Origin: Streptomyces bungoensis
GTDB lineage: Bacteria; Actinomycetota; Actinomycetes; Streptomycetales; Streptomycetaceae
Assembly (NCBI RefSeq): GCF_001514215.1
Contig: NZ_KQ948857.1
Coordinates: 146,953 to 210,952 of the forward strand
Direction: 5' to 3'
Length of the DNA: 64,000 nt
How positions within the stretch are numbered: position 1 is the first letter of the stretch; the number at the start of each line of letters is the position of its first letter. A model generated the notes under the pieces. That model made no database searches and was not told the DNA's origin. It was given only the letters and a program-made list of their open reading frames with translations. A program made the translations under genes and the position numbers. Positions 52,239 to 60,292 of this stretch are shown here, one piece after another.

Positions 52239-54896
52239 CTAGCCGGTCGGGCCTGCGAAGAGACCTCCGTTGCCGTTGCCTCTCGTGTTGCCGGTTCCGG
52301 TCGTGTCCGTGGCCGTGGGCGAGGAGGTCACGCCTCCGTTCGTGCCGCCGGTATCCGTACCGCCCGTGTTGTTGCAGTTGTTGCTGCCCCAGCCGAACTG
52401 GCAGGTATCACTGGGGGACGGGGAGGGGGACGGGGACGACTGACTCGGCGACGGGCTGGGCGACTCGCTCGGCGACGGGCTCGGAGTGATCGTGACCGAC
52501 GGGGTCGGAGACGGCGCACCCGCCTCGTCCTGGATCTCGCCGATCTTGGCGGGGTCCGGGAAGCCGAGGTCGTTCTTGCCCTGGAGCGCGGCCATCATGT
52601 ACTCGGTCCACACCGACGTCGGGATGTCACCACCGTGGATGGAGTCCACGCCGGCCGTGCCGTTCATGGAGAGCAGCTTGTGGTCCTTGGGGTTCTCCCG
52701 GAACATCGTCACGGCGGTCGACAGCTGACGGGTGTAGCCGACGAACCAGGCCGACTTGTTCTTGTCGGTCGTACCGGTCTTGCCCGCCGCGGTACGACCC
52801 AGGGCCTTGGCGTTCTGACCCGTACCGTTCTGGATGACGTTCTCCAGGACGTCCGTGACGTTGTTGGCCACGTCCGGGTCGATGGCCTCGTGGGGCTTGG
52901 GCTTGTCGAAGCCGGGCTGGTCCACACCGTCCTTCTTGACGGAGACCACGGAGTACGGATCCGCCTGCATACCGGACGCGGCGAAGGTCGCGTAGGCGTC
53001 GGCCATGCGGATCGCGCTGGGCGTGGACGTACCGATGGCGAACGACGGGTTGAGGTCCTGCGACATGCTGTCGTTGAGGATGCCCGCCGCATGGGCGGTG
53101 TCGCGGACCTTCGTCATCCCCACATCGACGCCGAGCTGCACGTACGGGGTGTTGATGGACTGCTCCATCGCCTTGCGCAAGGTGATGTAGCCCCATTTGT
53201 GATCACTCTCGTTCTTCTGGCGGAAGAACGAGTTGTCCTTGTTGAGGTAGAACGAGCCGTCCGGCCTTCTCACCTTGAGAAGGTCGTCGCCGTTGTACTT
53301 GCTCAGCGGGGAGATACCCACGCCGTCGGACTTGTAGGTGCCGTACTTCATGGCCGCGGCGAGCACGAACGGCTTCCACGTCGAACCGACGGGGACGCCG
53401 GAGGTGTCGGCGTTGTTGGTGAAGTGGCCGTTCTCGTAGCCGTCACCGCCGTAGAGGGCGACGATCGCACCGTTGTTGGGCTCCACCGACGCCGCGCCGA
53501 ACTGGACGTACTTGTCCCTCGGCTCGGTCTTGGGGTGCAGTCGGGCCTTCTGGATCTTCTTCACCGCGGCGCTGAGAGCGTCGACCTTCTTCTTCTCGAA
53601 GGTCGTGTAGACCTGGAAGCCGCCCTTGTCGAACTCCTGCTCCGTGATCTGGGAGTGGTTCAGGACGTACTTCTTCGCGGTGTCGACCAGGTAGCTGATC
53701 TGTCCGGTCATGCCCTTGGTCGCCTTGCGGCCCTGGGGTTCCGGGTACTTCTTGAGGGCATCCTGGTACTGGACGTCGCTGAGGTGCTTGTCCTTGTGCA
53801 TCTCGCCGAGGATCCAGGCCCAGCGTTCCTGGGACCTCTTGCGGTTCGCGTCGGGAGTGGCGGCCTTGTCGAGGTCGGCGTTGCCGGCCGGGTCGTAGTA
53901 GGTCGGACCCTTCAGGAGCGCGGCCAGGAAGGCGCACTGGCTCGGCTTGAGCTTGACCGCGTCGACGCCGAAGTAGGTGTGCGCGGCGGCCTGGATGCCG
54001 TAGGCACCGCGGCCGTAGTACGAGGTGTTCAGGTACCCCTGCAGGATCTGCGGCTTGGTGAACTTCGTGCCGACCTTGATGGAGATGAACATCTCCTTGA
54101 ACTTGCGGGTCAGCGTCTGGTCCTGGCTGAGGTAGGTGTTCTTGACGAACTGCTGGGTGATCGTCGAGCCACCCTGCGTCTGACCACCGCGCGCCATGTT
54201 GGCCAGGGCGCGTGCGATGCCCATCGGGTCGACGCCCGAGTCCTGGTAGAAGCTCTTGTTCTCCGCCGAGATCACGGCCCACTGCATGGCCTCGGGGATC
54301 TTGTCGATGGTGACGTTCTGACGGTTCACACCGGTGCCGGTGGCCACCATCTGGCTGCCGTCGGCCCAGTAGTAGACGTTGTTCTGCGACTTGGCGGCGA
54401 TGTTCTCACTGGGAACCTGCACCATCGCGTACCCGATGCCGACCATGGCCACGAGGCCGCCGAGGAGGGTGACGCACAACCCGGAGAAGAGCTTCCAGGA
54501 AGGCACCCACCGGTGCCAGCCGTACCGGTCGGACCGGGGGTAGTCGATGAATCGCTTCTCCGGTGGGGCCCCGCGGCCCCGGCCGCGTCCCGGGCCGGCC
54601 GGCCCGCCCGGACCGCCGCGCCGGCCGCCCGGCCCCGCGGTGTCGGGGGAGCGGCGGCGGCCGCCGCCTCTCTGCGCGGCACGGCGGGCCTCGGCACGGC
54701 TGCCGTAGGCGCGTTCCTCACCCCCCGAGCCATAGGAGTCCGACCCATAGGAAGCGGCCCCATAGGAGTCGGCTGAGGATCCGGTGTCGCCTCGCGGTGC
54801 CGCACGGCGGCCGGAGGACGGGCCGGAGGGGCCGCGTCGGGCCGCGGCACGTCCGCCTCCCTGCGGCTGCGGCGGTTTGCGACGGTGCTCGCTCAT
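52239..54896 (-). CDS. class A penicillin-binding protein (glycosyltransferase/transpeptidase)
   Basis: 885 aa from ATG 54896 with GAGGAG upstream. A ~135-residue disordered, Gly/Arg/Ser-rich cytoplasmic part is followed by one membrane helix (LFSGLCVTLLGGLVAMVGIGYAMV). The GT51 domain has the catalytic Glu in SAENKSFYQDSGVDP (about 209) and GGSTITQQFVKN. The transpeptidase domain has STWK at about 504, SIN at about 580 and KTG at about 702. A Ser/Pro/Thr repeat tail with late Cys and a Gly/Thr-rich end closes it. It polymerises and crosslinks peptidoglycan. It is transcribed divergently from the PadR gene. Confidence 0.95.
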   Translation of the reverse strand: MSEHRRKPPQPQGGGRAAARRGPSGPSSGRRAAPRGDTGSSADSYGAASYGSDSYGSGGEERAYGSRAEARRAAQRGGGRRRSPDTAGPGGRRGGPGGPAGPGRGRGRGAPPEKRFIDYPRSDRYGWHRWVPSWKLFSGLCVTLLGGLVAMVGIGYAMVQVPSENIAAKSQNNVYYWADGSQMVATGTGVNRQNVTIDKIPEAMQWAVISAENKSFYQDSGVDPMGIARALANMARGGQTQGGSTITQQFVKNTYLSQDQTLTRKFKEMFISIKVGTKFTKPQILQGYLNTSYYGRGAYGIQAAAHTYFGVDAVKLKPSQCAFLAALLKGPTYYDPAGNADLDKAATPDANRKRSQERWAWILGEMHKDKHLSDVQYQDALKKYPEPQGRKATKGMTGQISYLVDTAKKYVLNHSQITEQEFDKGGFQVYTTFEKKKVDALSAAVKKIQKARLHPKTEPRDKYVQFGAASVEPNNGAIVALYGGDGYENGHFTNNADTSGVPVGSTWKPFVLAAAMKYGTYKSDGVGISPLSKYNGDDLLKVRRPDGSFYLNKDNSFFRQKNESDHKWGYITLRKAMEQSINTPYVQLGVDVGMTKVRDTAHAAGILNDSMSQDLNPSFAIGTSTPSAIRMADAYATFAASGMQADPYSVVSVKKDGVDQPGFDKPKPHEAIDPDVANNVTDVLENVIQNGTGQNAKALGRTAAGKTGTTDKNKSAWFVGYTRQLSTAVTMFRENPKDHKLLSMNGTAGVDSIHGGDIPTSVWTEYMMAALQGKNDLGFPDPAKIGEIQDEAGAPSPTPSVTITPSPSPSESPSPSPSQSSPSPSPSPSDTCQFGWGSNNCNNTGGTDTGGTNGGVTSSPTATDTTGTGNTRGNGNGGLFAGPTG

Positions 54897-55259
54897 CGAA
54901 CGATTACTCCTCGGGCAGGCGCACCCTTGCGCGCCTGGAACGGCGGCTGATTTCCGGTCCCCCCGAAGTACGGATGTGGTCGGTGCTGCATTCACCCGTA
55001 CTGCACCGGGGACCACGACGCTCCCCAGCCGTCACTTGGTTCCCGGTGGTCTGCATGCCGCACAGACTACGCACCGCCAAAACGCGCCGAGCCCCGAAGT
55101 TCACCCCAAAACAGGCAACTCGGCTCCTGCGAATCAGTGATGTGATCCCGTTCACCGCCTCCCCCCTTGTCGCACGCGGAAGGCCGTTCTATCGTCATGA
55201 TGTATCGACTCGATACATCAGCGCGAGATAAAGACGCAGTCGACCGAGAGGGGGCGATC
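54897..55259. other. 363-bp divergent region between the PBP and PadR genes
   Basis: No gene supported. It holds a -35 TTGTCG (55167-55172), 17 bases and a -10 TATCGT (55190-55195) for the PadR gene, with a palindromic operator right after. The PBP promoter must lie on the other strand in the left half, but no convincing hexamers are visible. Confidence 0.6.
55198..55220. promoter_or_regulatory. 23-bp palindromic operator of the PadR gene
   Basis: TGATGTATCGA, a central C and TCGATACATCA form a perfect dyad (centre 55209). PadR proteins typically bind ATGT-N8-ACAT sites, and this one contains ATGT and ACAT spaced accordingly. It begins 3 bp after the -10, where bound repressor would block initiation: likely autoregulation. 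Confidence 0.82.
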
Positions 55260-55943
55260 ATGAGCCGGCGTTCCGGCATCCTGGAGTTCGCCGTGCTCGG
55301 CCTGCTGCGTGAGTCTCCTATGCACGGCTACGAGCTGCGTAAACGACTCAACACGTCCCTGGGTGTGTTCCGTGCGTTCAGCTACGGGACCCTGTACCCC
55401 TGCCTCAAGACGCTGGTCGGCAACGGCTGGTTGATCGAGGAGCCGGGCAGCACCCATGAGGACGCCCTCGCCGCTCCCCTCGCCGGGCGCCGCGCGAAGA
55501 TCGTCTACCGGTTGACGGCCGAAGGTAAGGAACACTTCGAGGAGCTGCTCTCGCAGACCGGTCCGGACGCGTATGAGGACGAGCACTTCGCCGCACGGTT
55601 CGCCTTCTTCGGGCAGACGTCGCGCGATGTGCGCATGCGCGTGCTGGAGGGCCGGCGCAGCCGCCTGGAGGAGCGCCTGGAGAAGATGCGCGCCTCCCTG
55701 GTACGCACGCGGGAGCGCCTCGACGACTACACGCTTGAGCTCCAGCGCCACGGAATGGAGTCCGTGGAGCGCGAAGTGCGCTGGCTGAACGAGCTCATCG
55801 AAAGTGAGCGGGCCGGCCGGGACCTGAGAGGTCCCGTGTCCGGGGGGCCCGCTCAGCAGGACACCACACATGGATCGACGGGCGGCCTGCCCCGTCCCGG
55901 GGACACCTCCGGGACGGATACGCCCGGCGACACCGCCACGTGA
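55260..55943 (+). CDS. PadR-family transcriptional regulator
   Basis: 227 aa from ATG 55260 with GAGGGGG upstream. The winged helix is ILEFAVLGLLRESPMHGYELRKRLNTSLGVFRAFSYGTLYPCLKTLVGNGWL, the hallmark of PadR. A helical C-terminal region (about 120-190) fits a Vir-type dimerisation domain, and the last 40 residues are disordered. It lies 43 bp upstream of ino1, probably cotranscribed. Its own operator covers its promoter (55198-55220), so it should regulate both genes. Confidence 0.93.
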   Translation: MSRRSGILEFAVLGLLRESPMHGYELRKRLNTSLGVFRAFSYGTLYPCLKTLVGNGWLIEEPGSTHEDALAAPLAGRRAKIVYRLTAEGKEHFEELLSQTGPDAYEDEHFAARFAFFGQTSRDVRMRVLEGRRSRLEERLEKMRASLVRTRERLDDYTLELQRHGMESVEREVRWLNELIESERAGRDLRGPVSGGPAQQDTTHGSTGGLPRPGDTSGTDTPGDTAT

Positions 55944-55986
55944 GACCCAGTCAGGGCCTCACTCGTACACACAGGGAGCAACCGGA

Positions 55987-57069
55987 ATGGGTTCGGTTCG
56001 CGTAGCGATCGTCGGCGTGGGCAACTGCGCCGCCTCGCTGGTGCAGGGAGTCGAGTACTACAAGGACGCCGACCCGGCGTCCAAGGTCCCCGGCCTGATG
56101 CACGTGCAGTTCGGCGAGTACCACGTGCGTGACGTCGAGTTCGTCGCCGCGTTCGACGTCGACGCCAAGAAGGTCGGCCTCGACCTCGCGGACGCGATCG
56201 GCGCCTCCGAGAACAACACCATCAAGATCTGCGACGTGCCCAACACCGGGGTCACCGTCCAGCGCGGCCACACCCTCGACGGCCTCGGCAAGTACTACCG
56301 CGCCACCATCGAGGAGTCGGACGCCGAGCCGGTCGACGTCGTCCAGATCCTGAAGGACAAGCAGGTCGACGTCCTGGTCTGCTACTTGCCCGTGGGCTCC
56401 GAGGACGCGGCGAAGTTCTACGCGCAGTGCGCCATCGACGCCAAGGTCGCCTTCGTCAACGCTCTGCCGGTCTTCATCGCCGGTACCAAGGAGTGGGCCG
56501 ACAAGTTCATCGAGGCCGGTGTGCCGATCGTCGGTGACGACATCAAGTCGCAGGTCGGCGCCACCATCACGCACCGCGTCATGGCGAAGCTGTTCGAGGA
56601 CCGCGGTGTCATCCTCGACCGCACGATGCAGCTGAACGTCGGCGGCAACATGGACTTCAAGAACATGCTCGAGCGCGAGCGCCTGGAGTCCAAGAAGATC
56701 TCCAAGACGCAGGCCGTCACCTCCCAGATCCCCGACCGGGACCTCGGCGAGAAGAACGTCCACATCGGCCCGTCCGACTACGTGGCCTGGCTGGACGACC
56801 GCAAGTGGGCCTACGTCCGCCTCGAGGGCCGCGCGTTCGGTGACGTCCCGCTGAACCTGGAGTACAAGCTCGAGGTCTGGGACTCCCCGAACTCCGCGGG
56901 TGTCATCATCGACGCCCTGCGTGCCGCGAAGATCGCCAAGGACCGCGGTATCGGCGGCCCCATCCTGTCGGCGTCCTCGTACTTCATGAAGTCCCCGCCG
57001 GTCCAGTACTTCGACGACGAGGCCCGAGAGAACGTCGAGAAGTTCATCCGCGGCGAGGTCGAGCGCTAG
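55987..57069 (+). CDS. ino1: inositol-1-phosphate synthase
   Basis: 360 aa from ATG 55987. VRVAIVGVGNCAASLVQGVEYY is the NAD-binding start, and YLPVGSEDAAKFYAQCAIDAKVAFVNALPVFIAG plus VPIVGDDIKSQVGATITHRVM are the family core in the short prokaryotic form. It makes inositol-1-phosphate from glucose-6-phosphate, the first step of inositol for phosphatidylinositol lipids and, in Streptomyces, mycothiol. It lies directly downstream of padR and ends at a good terminator. Name inferred from the function. Confidence 0.95.
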   Translation: MGSVRVAIVGVGNCAASLVQGVEYYKDADPASKVPGLMHVQFGEYHVRDVEFVAAFDVDAKKVGLDLADAIGASENNTIKICDVPNTGVTVQRGHTLDGLGKYYRATIEESDAEPVDVVQILKDKQVDVLVCYLPVGSEDAAKFYAQCAIDAKVAFVNALPVFIAGTKEWADKFIEAGVPIVGDDIKSQVGATITHRVMAKLFEDRGVILDRTMQLNVGGNMDFKNMLERERLESKKISKTQAVTSQIPDRDLGEKNVHIGPSDYVAWLDDRKWAYVRLEGRAFGDVPLNLEYKLEVWDSPNSAGVIIDALRAAKIAKDRGIGGPILSASSYFMKSPPVQYFDDEARENVEKFIRGEVER

Positions 57070-57129
57070 CCCGACCCGGCACGGCGCGCCACGGCCGCCG
57101 CTCGCACGAGAACGCTCCTGCCAGGGCCT

Positions 57130-57162
57130 GAAGGTCCCCGGGTCCCCGACCCGGGGACCTTC
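57130..57162 (+). terminator. terminator after ino1
   Basis: GAAGGTCCCCGGGT (57130-57143) pairs with ACCCGGGGACCTTC (57149-57162). Confidence 0.85.
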
Positions 57163-57184
57163 CGCATGTGTGAGGCTGGGCCCC

Positions 57185-58495
57185 ATGCCCGTCGTCCGTG
57201 ACCTGCGTGTCCTGCTGCGCCTGCGAGACTTCCGACGCCTGCTGTCCGTGCGTCTGCTCTCGCAGGGCGCCGACGGCGTCTACCAGGTCGCGCTCGCCGC
57301 ATACGTCGTCTTCTCGCCGGAGAAGCAGACCTCGGCCGCGGCGATCGCGTCGGCGATGGCGGTCCTGCTGCTCCCCTACTCGCTGGTCGGACCGTTCGCG
57401 GGGGTGCTGCTGGACCGCTGGCGGCGACGCCAGGTCTTCGTGTACGGCAATCTGCTGCGCGCCCTGCTGGCGGCGGTCACCGCCGTACTGATGGTCGGCC
57501 ACGTGCCGGACTGGCTGTTCTACGTGTCGGCGCTGTGCGTCACGGCCGTCAACCGTTTCGTCCTCGCCGGACTGTCCGCCGCACTCCCGCGTGTGGTCGA
57601 CACCGAGCGCCTGGTCCTCGCCAACTCGCTCTCTCCGACGGCCGGGACGCTCGCGGCGACCGCCGGCGGCGGCCTCGCCTTCGCCGTGCGTCTGGTGGCG
57701 TCGGGGTCCGATGCCGCGGTGGTGCTGCTCGGCGCCTTCCTCTACCTGTGCGCGTCCCTGGCGTCGCTGAGGATGGCCCCCGCGCTGCTCGGCCCCGACC
57801 GGGAGCCCGCGCGGCCCCGTCTGCGCAGCGCGCTCGCGGACACCGCACGCGAACTGCTGGCGGCCGTCCGGCATCTGGCTGCACCCCGCCGCCGGGAGGC
57901 GGTCTGGGCGCTGACCGCGATGACCGTGATGCGCTTCTGCTACGGCGCGCTCCTGGTGCTCCTGCTCATGCTCTGCCGGTACTCCCTAGCCACGACCCCC
58001 GAGGGTGGGCTCCGGCTGCTCGGGCTGGTACTGGCGGTGTCCGGCGCCGGATTCTTCGCGGCAGCGGTGGTGACTCCGTCGGCAGCCGGGCGGCTCGGTC
58101 CCGGCCGATGGATCATGGTGTGCTCCGGCACGGCCGCGGTACTGGAACCCGCGCTCGGCCTGCCGTTCGCCACCGGCCCCCTTCTGGCGGCGGCCTTCGT
58201 CCTGGGTCTGGTCACCCAGGGAGCCAAGATCGCCACGGACACGATCGTGCAGGAGTCCGTCGAGGACGGTTTCCGCGGCCGGATCTTCTCCGTGTACGAC
58301 GTTCTCTTCAACGTCGCTTTCGTCGGCGCCGCGGGAGTGGCCGCCCTGATGCTCCCCTCGGACGGCCGCTCAGTGGTGCTGGTGGTGCTCGTCGCCCTGC
58401 TCTACGGCGGCGTCGCCGCTGTCATGGCCCGCTGCGAAGGACGCCGAGACGGCGACGGCCGCGATGTTTCACGTGAAACATCGCGGCCGTCGTAG
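57185..58495 (+). CDS. MFS transporter; C-terminus encoded by a parS palindrome
   Basis: 436 aa from ATG 57185. About 12 helices: VRDLRVLLRLRDFRRLLSVRLLSQGADGVYQVALAAYVVFSPEKQTSA opens the protein, then LLPYSLVGPFAGVLLDRWRRRQV is the loop 2-3 motif. It resembles enterobactin-exporter-like MFS proteins. Substrate unknown. Its last ~13 codons (GDGRDVSRETSRPS) lie on a 40-bp perfect palindrome with an exact parS in the middle, which also looks like its own terminator. A GAGGCT hexamer seven bases before the ATG suggests a leaderless transcript. Confidence 0.88.
   Translation: MPVVRDLRVLLRLRDFRRLLSVRLLSQGADGVYQVALAAYVVFSPEKQTSAAAIASAMAVLLLPYSLVGPFAGVLLDRWRRRQVFVYGNLLRALLAAVTAVLMVGHVPDWLFYVSALCVTAVNRFVLAGLSAALPRVVDTERLVLANSLSPTAGTLAATAGGGLAFAVRLVASGSDAAVVLLGAFLYLCASLASLRMAPALLGPDREPARPRLRSALADTARELLAAVRHLAAPRRREAVWALTAMTVMRFCYGALLVLLLMLCRYSLATTPEGGLRLLGLVLAVSGAGFFAAAVVTPSAAGRLGPGRWIMVCSGTAAVLEPALGLPFATGPLLAAAFVLGLVTQGAKIATDTIVQESVEDGFRGRIFSVYDVLFNVAFVGAAGVAALMLPSDGRSVVLVVLVALLYGGVAAVMARCEGRRDGDGRDVSRETSRPS
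58453..58492. other. parS (58466-58479) at the centre of a 40-bp perfect palindrome
   Basis: Twenty bases on each side of the centre (58472/58473) are fully complementary. The outer arms are GACGGCCGCGAT-type GC-rich sequence. The palindrome is coding (end of the MFS gene) and ends directly before the stop codon. Confidence 0.9.
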
Positions 58496-58536
58496 GTGCG
58501 TCCGTCTGCCTCTGCAGTCTGCACAAGCCCTGCGAT

Positions 58537-58550
58537 GTTTCACGTGAAAC
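58537..58550. other. parS site, second of a close pair
   Basis: Exact GTTTCACGTGAAAC, 71 bp after the previous exact site, in the gap between the convergent MFS and CCA-adding enzyme genes. Confidence 0.9.
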
Positions 58551-58573
58551 AACGCACGGCCACGGGCTCAGGC

Positions 58574-60040
58574 TCAGCTCTGCTCGGACCACCACTCCTT
58601 CAGCGCCGCCATCGCTTCGTCGTGCTCCATCGGCCCGTTCTCCAGGCGCAGCTCCAGCATGTGCTGGTACGCCTTGCCCACCACAGGGCCCGGACCGACG
58701 CCCAGGATCTCCATGATCTGGTTGCCGTCCAGGTCCGGGCGGATCGCGTCCAGCTGCTCCTGCTCCTGCAGCTGGGCGATGCGGTCCTCCAGGCCGTCGT
58801 AGGCCCGGGACAACGCGGCCGCCTTCCGCTTGTTCCGCGTGGTGCAGTCGGAGCGGGTCAGCTTGTGCAGGCGATCCAGAAGCGGGCCCGCGTCCCGGAC
58901 ATAGCGGCGCACCGCCGAGTCCGTCCACTCACCGGTGCCGTAGCCGTGGAAACGCAGGTGGAGCTCGACGAGCCGGGAGACGTCCTTCACCAGCTCGTTG
59001 GAGTACTTCAGAGCCGTCATGCGCTTCTTGGTCATCTTTGCGCCGACCACCTCGTGGTGGTGGAACGAGACCCGGCCGTCCTTCTCGAAGCGGCGCGTGC
59101 GCGGCTTGCCGATGTCGTGCAGCAGCGCGGCCAGGCGGAGGGCGAGGTCGGGGCCGTCCTCCTCCAGCGCGATGGCCTGCTCCAGCACGATCAACGTGTG
59201 CTCGTAGACGTCCTTGTGCCGGTGGTGCTCATCGCTCTCCAGCCGCAGCGCCGGCAGCTCGGGCAGGACGTGGCTCGCCAGCCCGGTGTCGACCAGCAGG
59301 GTCAGACCCTTGCGCGGGTGCGAGGAGACGACCAGCTTGTTCAGCTCGTCGCGGACCCGCTCCGCCGAGACGATCTCGATCCGCCCGGCCATCTGCGTCA
59401 TCGCGGTGACGACCTCAGGGGCGACCTCGAAGTCCAGCTGGGCGGCGAAGCGCGCGGCCCGCATCATCCGCAGCGGATCGTCCGAGAACGACTCCTCGGG
59501 CGTGCCGGGGGTGCGCAGCACGCGAGCCGCCAGGTCCTGCAGGCCGCCGTGCGGGTCGATGAACTCCTTCGCCGGCAGCGCCACGGCCATCGCGTTGACC
59601 GTGAAGTCGCGGCGGACCAGATCCTCCTCGATGGAGTCGCCGTACGACACCTCCGGCTTGCGGGAGGTGCGGTCGTAGGCCTCCGACCGGTAGGTGGTGA
59701 TCTCGATCTGGAAGCGTACGTCGGTGTCTCCGACACGGCCGCTCTTCTGCGCGCCGACGGTACCGAAGGCGATCCCGACCTCCCAGACGGCGTCCGCCCA
59801 CGGCCGGACGATCTTCAGGACGTCCTCGGGGCGCGCGTCGGTGGTGAAGTCCAGGTCGTTGCCGAGCCGGCCGAGCAGCGCGTCGCGGACCGAGCCCCCC
59901 ACGAGGGCGAGGGAGAACCCGGCCTCCTGGAAACGGCGGGCGAGGTCGTCGGCGACGGGGGCCACCCGCAGCAGCTCGCTCACCGCGCGGTGCTGCGCCT
60001 GGCTCAGGGCAGAGGGAGTGTCATCGTTGGCGTTCGGCAC
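58574..60040 (-). CDS. cca: CCA tRNA nucleotidyltransferase
   Basis: 488 aa from GTG 60040; a TACCCT hexamer lies about nine bases upstream. The catalytic block is SLALVGGSVRDALLGRLGNDLDFTTDARPEDVL, with the DLD metal-binding acids. LVRRDFTVNAMAVAL and RMMRAARFAAQLDF follow. An HD domain is added: LHDIGKPRTRRFEKDGRVSFHHHEVVGA. It builds or repairs the 3' CCA of tRNAs, which matters here because the local tRNA-Ser lacks an encoded CCA. Divergent from the secreted protein gene. Confidence 0.95.
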   Translation of the reverse strand: MPNANDDTPSALSQAQHRAVSELLRVAPVADDLARRFQEAGFSLALVGGSVRDALLGRLGNDLDFTTDARPEDVLKIVRPWADAVWEVGIAFGTVGAQKSGRVGDTDVRFQIEITTYRSEAYDRTSRKPEVSYGDSIEEDLVRRDFTVNAMAVALPAKEFIDPHGGLQDLAARVLRTPGTPEESFSDDPLRMMRAARFAAQLDFEVAPEVVTAMTQMAGRIEIVSAERVRDELNKLVVSSHPRKGLTLLVDTGLASHVLPELPALRLESDEHHRHKDVYEHTLIVLEQAIALEEDGPDLALRLAALLHDIGKPRTRRFEKDGRVSFHHHEVVGAKMTKKRMTALKYSNELVKDVSRLVELHLRFHGYGTGEWTDSAVRRYVRDAGPLLDRLHKLTRSDCTTRNKRKAAALSRAYDGLEDRIAQLQEQEQLDAIRPDLDGNQIMEILGVGPGPVVGKAYQHMLELRLENGPMEHDEAMAALKEWWSEQS

Positions 60041-60292
60041 AACAGAAGAGGGTACGTGGCCCCGGCGGCCGGGGTCGCCTCGATTGCCGGCCCAGGATCC
60101 TCCCGTCAAACCCGCACAAGTGGCTCACTCGCGGTACAGGCGACACTTGACCAATAAGGGATATGAGGGACGCATCGGCGTCGTTGGTCGATCTTGTGAA
60201 GCAGACCGTGGCACTTCGCCTCAGCGCACATCGTTACCATGCGTGGACGCACATTCCGACGACCACTGACACGACGAGGGACGGGCGAGCGC

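Noticed and set aside
52635..54776. 713-codon open frame opposite the penicillin-binding protein
   Set aside because: Shadow frame; Val/Gly/Leu/Asp-rich with no motif.
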